A stretch of 64,000 nt of DNA. Origin: Caprimulgus europaeus. Its lineage: Eukaryota > Chordata > Aves > Caprimulgiformes > Caprimulgidae. The notes beneath the pieces were generated by a model, which saw nothing but the letters and a program-made list of their open reading frames with translations, was not told where the DNA came from and searched no databases. This document shows, in pieces, positions 15,401-27,400 of this stretch (position 1 is its first letter; each line of letters starts with the position of its first letter). The stretch spans positions 13,668,501-13,732,500 of the forward strand of contig OU015541.1 in the NCBI GenBank assembly GCA_907165065.1, read 5' to 3'. Position numbers and translations under genes: made by a program.

Positions 15401-18400
15401 CAACAAATGTTTCCAGTGACCCCAGATTTACTGCATGGAGAGAAGCATGTTCTGCTGAGTGCATGAATGCTCTGGAGCTGGGCTTTGCGACAGGTGACTT
15501 CGTAAATCCCGTCGTGAATCAGTACTACAGAGAACAAAGAAACTACTGATTCATTCAGGAACAGGAAATTGCTGGTATGGAGTAACAGAAAAATATCATT
15601 TCTGTCTGAATAAGGACACAAAGCAAGAATTAAAAAAGAGAAAACACCTATTTACTTACTTTTCTGTTTCTTTTTCTGTGTAATAAGAGTTGGTCTCATG
15701 AGAATTTCTACTAAAAGCTGTAACAACAAGATAAAGAATTAAAGAAATCATCACTGGGCTACAAATAACCAATTAACTTGTCAGTGGCAAACCCAAACTT
15801 TGTCCTGTCTCTACTGAAGTCAGAGAAGTGAATAACAGAAGCTCTAGAGCTACTATCAAAACCCTACCGGTATCAAAATTACATTGACAAAAAAATAGGG
15901 TTTTTTTTACCCTCAAGAAATAAGAACAGTTGTGTAAAAAAATCTCCCACTGGCAAGTTTTAAAGAATTTGAGTCTGCAAAGAATGTAATTTCACATGCA
16001 TCCAGATAACATCAAGGATGGCTATCACACATCTCCCAAAACAATGAATCTGCAAAGAGATGCTAGTTTTGCAAAGGCTCTTCCTAAATCCTTCAGGGCT
16101 TCAAAATACATTTCAGGTCCAGACACAGCAGAACATAGTTGCTCCAGATTTTAATCTCACCAACAAAGAACAAGCCACTGCTTGTGTACATGCACCACAT
16201 ACATATACTTACATATGCAATTACAGATATGTGAAGAGTTGTCTCATTACTATTTCAGGAATGTAAGACTCAGCTTTCCAAGGCTAGGACTATGGTTCTG
16301 ACAGATGCAGAACTGCTCTTTAGTTGTTCTAGCCTATACCACTGGTTTATTTTAGAGCACTTTAAAAAAAATAGCAGTTTATTTACAACTGAGAGTTAAC
16401 CACTAGAAGGAACTGATGAATTCTGCAAAAAGTATTGCAAAAAGGCTCAGTTTAAAATTCAGTTTAAAATTGTTAAGAGCAATGGAGGCATCACCCAGTC
16501 AAGTCTTGCCATTTGACAATATACTTACATTTTACAACTTGCTCTATTTGTCCCAACTTAACTTTACTCTTCTTTTAATGAACTACCTACCCAGACAAAG
16601 GAAAACACGATAGCACTGGAGGCACTACCCACATTTTAAGCACTGACAAGTCAATAAATAGGCAAGATCAAAGAGGAATATACATTTTCCAGCAATATCT
16701 GTAATAGTAACTGTAGCATCAGTTGGGTAAAGACTGCAGTACTAGTGTTCATATAAATGGCTTACACTTTAGGAGAAGAATGCACACCTCGAGGCTCAGC
16801 ACCCAAGGTGAGCACCCAAAGAAACCCCTGTGCACTGCTCTTCTCCTGGGAAAGAACACCTACTGCAACAAGTCTGCTTTTCAATGTGGCTGCAGTCATC
16901 ATGGCTCCTGCCTTGCCAAAGAGTGGACCTTTTCAGCTTGTATTTCATTTTCCTGGTCAATACTATAACCCACCATGTGTTTATCACCTTATTCTTGCAG
17001 AACTGGTATGCTCCTCACATACACTCCAGGGACTGGACTGCAGTGGTGTGAGACACTCCTTGGAGAGGGGCTTTCTTCAGCCATCCTACTGAAACTGCAA
17101 CAGTAGGCAGCAAGAAGCACAAGAGTCCAGTGGCAGAAAGAGAACAGGTAAGAGGCTGCCCCACCACAGGCAGAAGGAGCAGAAAGGGAGTCATGAGATC
17201 TTATTTCTTGGAAAGGGGTTGCATTCAGGTCCAAAGTCCATGAGGCTCATGTATCGGTTCACGTGTGTGCTCTCAGGTAATATTATACATGTTTTCATAT
17301 AAAGGGAGGAGACACAAATGGGCTTTTTTTCTTCCTTGATGTAAAGGCTGTCAGAATCCAAAAATATTTTAAGGAATAATATACTATCACACATTACTGC
17401 ATACAGAGTACACTGCAAATTCAGTGTTCTTCAAAGCTACTCATGCTTCACAGCTCAGAGTAACACAGAACCAGCAGATTAAACTACTTCCCTTTCAAGT
17501 CCTAGAGTAGGATTTCCAAAAACACATCACACTGGTTTCTATCTCTGCCTTTAACCAGATTAAACCCCCTGGATCAGCCAAATCTCTGGCCACAGTACCA
17601 AGTAATTACAGTGTATCTGATATTTAATAGCTCCAGCCCAAGAAAAAACAAACAAACAAAAAAACCAAACAAAACCACAACACCACATACACTTATTTAA
17701 ACATGAAATGTAAAGTCATTTTCTGTGCATTCTTATGTTAAAAGCACTTCTACAGGACATGTCACTATTTCCTTTTAAAAACAAGGGAAATTGGGAACAT
17801 TTTCATACAATGTTCTAAATTGCTTGGATAGCTGAAGACCTTTGTCCTCAGCTGGATACCACCAACTAAACAAGTGCTAAATTCAAAACAACAACCTAAA
17901 TACAAGTTTTACTTAAGTAAAGGCATGCTATGTGTAATGAGAGAAGTAGCAATGACAAAAAAAAAGTAAAAAAAAAAGAAGGAACAAAGTGTCAATTAGT
18001 TTACTGGAAAATAGAAATCATACATTTCTATTGAAAGCTAAGATCCCAGGGTCTGTCACATAACACTGAGCAAACTTGGGTATTTGTGTAACGTAGAATT
18101 AAAACAAATAAACAAAAAGATAAATTGCCAGAATGTTTACAGAAACCTTGCAGTTCTGTTTAAAAACTTTTCCACAGATTCCATGCCAGCAATAAACACA
18201 GACAACCTGGCTAAGAGAGTGCCCTCCTGTGCTTAGAAACACTGCCACATACCCTTCAGTGGCAAGGGAAATTCTCAGAGCTCTTGTACCAACTGCAGTG
18301 TTTCATCTCACAACCCAAAGCCATTTGAAACTGTTTTCATAGAGAACCTAGAGGTCTCACCTTCTTTAAGTTAAAAATAGACTACCTAAAGAAACAGCCA

Positions 18401-21400
18401 GGTTTTCTGTATCCTACAAGAAAAAGCACCTCACTTTTGAGGATGTAATACCTCAGGAAATCCAGCCTTTTCACATTCTGATTAAGAGAAACAGGCACAA
18501 TTCTAACACCTCACGTCAAATTGGTAAAATAATTCTGTACTTTGCATTTAGAAGCTTTATAGATCCGAGACCTCACTTACAGTTTTTTCAGTGGTATGAC
18601 TACCATGCAGAAATCTTTTGATATTGTTGAGAAAGCACACTTACATCGACTCCTCCAAATAAGTCAAATGTGTATGTATTTGGGAAAGTGGACTCTTGAG
18701 CAGCTTTTCTATCTTCTGTAACAAATGCCATGGCTTCCATTGAAAGAAGGGGAGAAATTTCCTGTTTGCAATAAGAAAAAAACAACAAAAAAAGACAGTT
18801 CAGAAAGAAAACTGTTCATCAGTATAAGCACAACTGTCTCCAGCTATCTGCATGATCTACTGACTAATCAATTACATGCATTCCCAGCTCTTATCTACCA
18901 GCCAATTCACAGATACTATCATGCAAACAGTACCAAAAATTAGTTAGAACAGATCACAGTAGACTTTAAAGAAAGCAGCAATAAAATAACCCCTAGCTTT
19001 CAGGAAGAACAGTGCAGACAGTACCTTTAAGATGCTTTGGCACTGGGAGAAATCACTGTTTGGGTGGCTCTGTTCATACAGCTTTTGCAAGAGTAAGGGA
19101 ATCCCATTCCATTTTGCTTGTTTATCTCTTTCCTTTAACAAGGCCTCTGTGATCTGCAACACAGGAAGAATAAAATTCCCATGTGTCCAATGCTGCACAA
19201 CCAGGAAAACAACCTTATCTTCTCAAAATATCAATATCAGAATATCACAGAAAAATAGTTTATTGCAGGGAGAACCATTATAAAATCCAGTAGCTCTTTC
19301 CATGCAGCAATTTCTCTAGAAAAGGTAGCTGCAGAATTTTACCAATGGTCAAAGTATCTTAAGCAGGAGAGGGATAAAGCAGATGTTGTTATTTACAGTA
19401 CTTAACCTCATTCTATACTTTTATATTGATCAAATATTTGGAAATAGGAACACATTAGTCTCTAAATAATTCCATTAGCAGAACTCTGATTGGCAGGTCA
19501 CTGAAAAAGGAAATGGGTGTCCCTGACATCATCAACAATTTCACTAGTCTAAGGTAGAACACTGGGGATGGAAAAGCCTCCTTACACTCAGCTAGCAGCA
19601 AGTGTTTCCTCAGCCAAGTCCCTGAAGCCATTACAGGTCATAGCAATGACCCAAGCCACTAAGATTCACAAGGAGGCTCCAGAAGAATGCATCAAAGATA
19701 AAGTGAAAATTTCCTCTGTACTCTTTGGCTGCAGTCAGTGGAGCTCAACAACCAAATCTGTAGAACACCACCAGCATTATCCTCTGGCAAGCAGGCTGCA
19801 ACCACAAATAAAGAACACCTTAGCATCTGCCACTGCATTTGTGCAAACTTTCTCCCATTTTCCTCTTTCTCCTCAAAATATAAAATAAATTCTTAATATT
19901 TCCCACTATATTTTACACCTAAAAAAAGAAGGAAAAAGTAGCAGCACAAGGCTAGTAAGTACTCTGCTCAGAATCCACAAAAGCTGTTTTGAAGCCTGAA
20001 CACTTCCAGGTTGCTGTCAGCAGATGCTATAAAGGAGAAGCTCTTCATTAAAGTTCCACTACCCAGTTAATGCTGACTGAAATTTAACCCTCTTCTTTAC
20101 TGATACTTCAGAGGTACCTAGACTAAACAGAGACTTCTTTAGTCTAAACAGACACCAAGGCAAACAGTAATTATAGGCAGCAGGACTTCTGGCTGCTTTT
20201 ACTAAATTTTTATACACCCTCCAAGTAAAAAACTCCAAATCCCCAGGCCAGCAAGACTGCATCTCCATTCAACATCTGTGGATTTTCTCTTCCTCCTAAA
20301 CCTAAACCTCAAAGCTGCTTTCATTCTGCAGAAGTCACTCCCCAAACCTTTCTGTGGTGAACGTCCATTGTTTCCCTCCAGCCTGCTGAAATGTTCATTG
20401 TTAATATTAAGAGCCAGGAAATCTTGCTGCTTATTGTTTCAGTCAAGCCAGCCTTCTCAGATACACCTCCCTGTACAATCCTAAAGGGCCATTCAATTCC
20501 TGATTAGACAATTATATGCAAATCTACTCCAACTTCTGCCTAAGAATTTAACCCTTTTCTCTGCTCGTTGGACAGCATACAGGAAGACCAGAAAACTGAT
20601 GCAAGCACTTGAAGAATCAGACTGGCAGTGTTGGCTGCTGTGGGTCCTTGCCCTTCTTCTAAGCTTCCCACATACTGAGGGTTCTTTTCCTGACAAAATA
20701 CTCAAATTTGTACATAACTAAGAATTTCAAGACTCTTGAAGTATCACAGAGTGTCAGGGATTGGAAGGGACCTCGAAAGCTCATCCAGTCCAACCCCCCT
20801 GCCGGAGCAGGAACACCTGGATGAGATCACACAGGAAGGCGTCCAGGCGGGTCTTGAATGTCTCCAGAGAAGGAGACTCCACACCCTCCCTGGGCAGCCT
20901 GTCCCAGGGCTCTGGCACCCTCACAGGAAAGAAGTTCCTTCTCAAGTTTAAGCAGAACCTCCTGTGTTCCAGCTCACACCCACTGCCCCTTGTCCTACCA
21001 TTGGACACCACTGAGAAGAGCCTGGCTCCATCCACCTGACACTCACCCTTCAGATATTTATAAACATTAATGAGGTCCCCCCTCAGTCTCCTCTCTTCCA
21101 AGCTAAAGAGGCCCAGCTCCCTCAGCCTTTCCTCATCAGGGAGATGCTCCACTCCCTTCACCATCTTGGTGGCTCTGTGCTGGACTCTCTCAAGCAGTTC
21201 CCTGTCCTTCTTGAACTGGGGGGCCCAGAACTGGACACAATATTCCAGATGTGGCCTCACCAGGGCAGAGTAGAGGGGAAGGAGAACCTCTCTTGACCTA
21301 CTGACCACAGCCCTTCTAATGCACCCCAGGATGCCAGTGGCCTTCCTGGCCACAAGGGCACAGTGCTGGCTCATGGTCATCCTGCTGTCCACCAGGACTC

Positions 21401-24400
21401 CCAGATCCCTTTCCCCTACACTGGTCTCTAGTAGATCATCTCCCAACCTATCCTGGAACCTGGGGTTGTTCCTGCCCAGGTGCAACACCCTACACTTGCC
21501 CTTATTATATTGCATTAAGTTTTTCCCTGCCCAGCTCTCCAGTCAGTCTAGGTCTCTCTGAATTTTCTTGCTACAAAGGGTGATTGAAGCAGCACGAGCA
21601 AACCCGGGCCATAAAACCCTCTCCAGTTTTTAACTCCTCTGCTTTTGGACTTCTGAATAGGAGCAGTCACCCAGCACTGCTGGAGAATGACCCAGGTTCT
21701 TCTGAGGAGCCATTCTCACAACAACCAGCAGGACCACACTAGAAAGTCAAAATGGTTTCACATCATCTGGACTGGGAGTAATGGGTCAGCTCCTCTGAAG
21801 TCACAAATTTCCATTTCTCCTTGTAATACCCAGCACAGAGAGAGCAAGAGGAACTCCACCACTACCCGATCTCAGGAGTGGAGGGAGTACACAACCCCAC
21901 AAGAGGTGGGAGGAACCAGATTCATTGCTGGGTAAAGTACAAAGAACACATAGCAAAATGCCAGGGAAAGAATCCAACTCTCCAGCTCCAGCTGATGTGG
22001 AAGATACCACAGGCAACAATGACGTACTTGGGCTGCAATCTCAGGTTCCACTAGCACAGCGCAGAATTCAGCATCCAAGTGCTCTCAGAAAAGGCCAAAA
22101 GCCTTTAATAAATGTTAAAAACTTGTCCTGGGCTTAATTCCACATTTGTTAGTACCACTTCTTGGTTTGGGGCAGGATCCACCTCCATTCTCATTTCTGT
22201 ACTTGCAGGTCTCCCTGTCCCAGGCTCTTAAGGCAGCCACTTGTGCTGATCTGCAGAAAACTTTCAGAACTGAAATTCTGACAGAATGAAGCAAATGTTT
22301 CCTTGATCTCATCTCCTTTTAACTGCTTTCAAAAATAAAAAAAAATCTTTCTCTTGATTTAATAAAAGTCTTTGGTTTCATTGCAAGCTGTAACTTGTGG
22401 TCCCTGTTCTGTATTTATGAGGCTACCCTGGCTCTGGATATTTCCATTGTGGCTGGGCGGTATTTGCCAACGCAAAGAGTTGGAATTCTGTGGAGGGATT
22501 AAAATTCAGTTAGATTGGCTGGAACTGTCTTTCTTTACAACCATTTTGGTGAAAAACTGCATCACGTGATTTCTCCAATAGCAACCAGTCAATGGTTTTC
22601 AATTATAAGCAAAGCTGATTTCCTTCTTGTTCTTTCTGGGTAGACGTTATTGAAGAGTCATCAAAATTAGTGCTGGGTCTTCTGGGGCCCCTTTTCCTCT
22701 CCAGCAATTCTTTGGTCTCATCCAAGCAGGATAAGCCCAATCCAACATTGATTTCTCAGGAATCTTCTTCATTCACTGAATAGCTCTGTATAAAATCTAT
22801 GGAATCTTGCACACAAAGCTTGGGAAGTTGGATACTATCTAGCAGGAAGGGAAGGCTGCAGAAGCCCAGCTGGAAATGGCATAAATTAAAAGAAAGGGCT
22901 GACCTAATTGATGGTTGCAGGGGGTCTGAACCACCACACCTTACTGGCACGAGAAGAGGACAGAGTAAGTAGCAATTACTGGGAAAACAAAAGAACCAGC
23001 GTCAAAACTTCCCTCCCACCCAGGTTCAGTCAACCAAACCGGTACAAGCAGCAGGACACCACAGAGCCTTTTCTCAGAAGCTGGCTGTAACACTTCCAAG
23101 TTTTGAATCACAAACCCCAGAACCCCGGGGCACGGCACGCTGTGGCTCTGCAGAAGCAGTTCTGTGACACAGGGCACAGGCACCCCTCCCAAGTGGTCCA
23201 TACCATGCCAGTTTTACACCAACAGTTTCCAGAAGCTGCTCACCAGCCAGCAGCCAGACCCCAGCACCACCCATCTCATCTCCCTCTCCACCAGCCCCAC
23301 TGCTGAGCCCATGGCAGTGTGGATCTGCTGGAAGGGCGATCAAAGACTTCTGAGAGGATTTAAGCACCGAGTTAAAAATGTGTCAGCAAGCCCATCTGTG
23401 ACTGCAAGGTAGAGCAGACTGAGGGGTTTTCTCTTCAAAGTCTTCCAAAGGACTGGAGCCCAGCATTTCCCAGGAGATTACTCCAAAGACTGATAACTAC
23501 CACAGGAATACTTTCCTACTACGGAGTTTAATAACTTTTGTGCATATTTTTTCTTGAAAGTATACAAAGAGCTGAACACAGACACTACATACTACTGCTA
23601 ACTACTACGAAGAAAATTAACTCTATTCTAGCAAAACCAGGACAAAATGTAAATATTTATTTTAAATATCTGTCTAATCCTCCTGTGTAATAAAACACTC
23701 CAGCATCCATGAGCATAATGGTCAATAAACAATTATGAACCATTATGCTTCATCAAAAATCTTCATCAATTTATATTGTTATGGGTTAATATTTACCTAA
23801 ATCCAGCCCTTGATAAATTTGGTCCCCCTTTCTTTTCCCTCCCTCCACTTTGTGCCAGTATTTGCTGTGGATGCTCCTGCCCAGCACTGCTGTCCTCCAG
23901 GCACAGCCTCTCCAACTGAAGCAGCTTATCCTCCCGGCTGCTCCGTGGCCCTGCACGTGGTCAGAGCTGTGTTACCAGCCTTGCTAAAACATTTGTTACT
24001 GACCCGAGACCTCTTCTCCTGATGATTGCTCCAAAATCCCTTCCACTGAGGATTTTCCTTTCCATTTGTGTTCCTGTATTGTGACAACTTTCATTGCCCT
24101 ACAAAGTAAACCTCTTGATTTTCCTCACCTTGTTTCCACCACTCCTCTGAGCTGTGGTCAGTGACACATCTCCACGTCTCCCCAGAGCTGCTGACGAACT
24201 CAAGGCCCAGGAGCACATGACAGGAGCAGGAATTCCATGAGCTAATCCTCCCCTTTGCTCTCCAGAGTAGGGGTAATAACAATAATAATAAATTTTCTAA
24301 TAAAATTGCATCTCTGTTTGACATTTTGCCCTTTAAACATTTCACTGTCTTGCCTCACACTCACTACAGGAGGTTTTTTGTGATCTTCTGAAAGGTAAAA

Positions 24401-27400
24401 AATAGTGGCTCAGGTGTCCAAGCATCCTGAAGGGTTCGTGCTGTGAGAGACTCTCCAGCTATGAAACATCAGCTGTAATTTTTCTTAATTCAATTTTTTG
24501 TTGCAATCATGCATTAAGGGAGTGCTTTTTTTTTTTAAAAAAAAAAAAAAGCAGAATTTCCATTCTCAGGATTTTCCATGACCAATTCTGAAGTAAACCT
24601 TCAAATGTTCTCAAAGTTTAGAAGGAAAAAGAGGCACAAGATCATGGATCTCAAGAAACAGATGCAAGCACACGGTCTTTACATATTTTTAATAAAATCA
24701 AAGCCTTTCCATACTCTTTCCTTCAAACATTTTAGGCCATACCTTTAAAAAACAGAAAAGTAATATTTGTACAATTAAATATTTAATTTTCCTCTCAACA
24801 GTAATAACTTAGGAAGTCATCTCTGACAGACTGCCAGGAGAATGATTACTCAGTATTTTGGGGAGTGCCCCATCATCCCAGCTCCTTATTATATTTTCCT
24901 TTTCAGTTGCTAACAAACATGCATCAGTCTGGCTAATTTCCTGGCTCTTTCCTCACACAACTTTTCACAAAAAAAAGCCCACAACCAAGACAAAATGACC
25001 CCTTCCAAGTTTGCATTTTAACCTAACAGCACACTACAGAAATACAATATCTGCCTACACAAGAGTGTGGAAAGGATCCCTCTCCAAGGGAGGAGCTGTG
25101 AACTGCTGCCCTGCAGCTGTGGGGCAGGAAAATACGCAGCCAGTCACCACCGGGGGCTTTTGCACAAAGCTCTGCTCAAGAACATGTCAGAGCCCTCAGA
25201 ATTTTATTCATACAGAGAAACTCCTCTGGTGATATTAAGCTGGGAGAAGTCCACCTAAGAGCACCTATTTCCAGCCTCTTTCCCTCTCCTAAATTCTTCA
25301 AAGTGCAGAACAAGTTTCCCATAACTACTGTTTCTCCATCCTCCACAAGCCTGGATGGAGCCCACCATCCCTTCCCCTGCTAACCATGAACCCAGCCTGT
25401 GCCATGTCCTAGGATAAAACCTGTCATAGCTTCCAGCCAGGTCTAACCATCCCCATGACTCCCAAACCACTCCTCTACTCACCATCACTGGAGGAAGAGC
25501 TAGACTACCCAAGAACAGGTCTCACAAATCTCCAAACCCCACAGGATTTCCAACAGCAAACAACTCCAACACAGATCTTAAACACCAGCAGCTCTTCAGA
25601 ACCCCTACAGAATCTACCAGATAGTCATAATAGCTACTAAGAATGTTTGTTTTGATTATCTTACCCTCAGAGAAAAATAAATCAACTAAAATGTAAAATT
25701 ACATTAACTTCTCAGTGATAACTCTTTGCTTGGAACTGCCTCCCCTGCTTCCTTAACTCATTTGGAAAGAAGGTAAAATCTGTAGGGATATCTAGGAAAA
25801 AGCAGAGGAGCAGAGCACTATCAGATCTACAACAGTTTTCTTGCCACCCATCTTCAGTCAGATAAAATAAGACTACCAAAGTCCAACACTACCCACTTTG
25901 GAGCATTTCTAGTGCCTGACAAAGCTCTGGTCCCTGTTCTATAAAAAGCATGTCCAGGCTTCCCAACGCTCACTGGCTGTCCTCTGCTGAAGAGCTGTAA
26001 GCTTGCTAAGACCCACACAATTAGAGCTACTAAAGGGGATTACATTCACGTGAAGGGGGTTTTTTATTGTTGTTGTACGGAGGAAAGGAAATTTGTTAGA
26101 AAACAAAATGTTTTCTCAGAGTTAGAGGGAAACTACTACAGACTATTGATCACCTGTAACGACAGGAGCTGGCAATCTGGGTGTCTGAGGCAGAAAATGT
26201 TTTCCTTCCACAGAGAGAGTTTTTTTTCAGAGTGGATAGGAACTACAGTGCTAAGGGAAGCATCTATTCCTAGGCATGGCAGATCCTGAAATCCAGCTGG
26301 AAAAACAGACTCTTCTTTTCCATTCTGATTGTTTCAGCTAAGCTTTGGCAACCCTGTGAGAGCAAGAACCAGCGCTGACGATCTGCTCTTGGGACGGCAC
26401 CAGGAGCATGCTGGTTTGCCAGCAAATCACTGTCCATTGTTACACTGTTCTGTCTACAGGGATTTACACAGCTGCACCTAAATATCTTCTGGTTTCATGC
26501 TATATACATGCTTTTCACCGTTGGCTTGCAGCAGATGAAGTGTGTGCCCTCTTGCTAAGGGGATCTGAGCTTCATCAGCTGAGCCAAAATGTTCCTTTGC
26601 CTTCAAGAAACTGCAGCATAAACCCCATCAGCTCTTATTTCCAGTGCCTGTGTGCACACAGCACAGCTGGGCCAGGAGAGGAACCACAGAGCAGCCACTT
26701 CACACAACAGTTCTCCTTCTCAGAAAATGTGTGTCACTTCTGGAAAGTTGGTTTGCTTCTAGCTGACCAGTTGATCTGCAAAGCCCCTTTCGCTTGCTCT
26801 GTGCTCAGTGCTCGGGCAAACCTCGAGACAAGGTTATGCAAGCTGAGAGCAGTGAGTGTTGCTGTATCCAGGGCAGCAATCAGGATAAAATGGATATACA
26901 AAGAGATAACAGCAATATCTACTGAAATCTGCTTTATCCATCAACCCCCTTATTATTAATAAGGGCCAACAGGCAAGAAAGCTACAGCTCTTGGGAGGCA
27001 AGTACAGCAAGAACACGCAAGGATCCAGATTTCAGAGCAGTAACTGGCCTCAAAACTGCCAGATATTTAGATGCCTGTTGCTGTCAAAAATATTTTTCAC
27101 ACAGATCAGACTGATGAGCTTTCAGGTGTAGCCCTGTCAACAATTATCCTGACCGATTTCAAAGGTAAGCCCCTGCTTTCCTCGTATAAAAATGGATCTT
27201 GAGATCACCTAAAAATAGCATGAAAAGCTTTGTTTAAGAATAAATGCCACTTCTGCCCACAGAAGGGGACAGCAGGCACCACAGCAAGGAACGGTGTTTC
27301 CCGATCTCTCCACATTAAGAGTTTGAAAAGGGTTTCTCTTTCTCATGGGACACCAGCAGTGCAGTCCACAGTGTGTCACCCAAAACTTCCTCACAAAGAA

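Noticed and set aside
20781-21515. 244-codon frame as a host gene
   Set aside because: The same frame occurs in three other places with CR1 3' tails, so it is the end of CR1 ORF2.
26408-26959. 183-codon plus-strand frame in TRPC4AP intron 1
   Set aside because: No recognisable domain, no repeat-family match, and ordinary intronic composition; a frame of this size can occur by chance in 64 kb.
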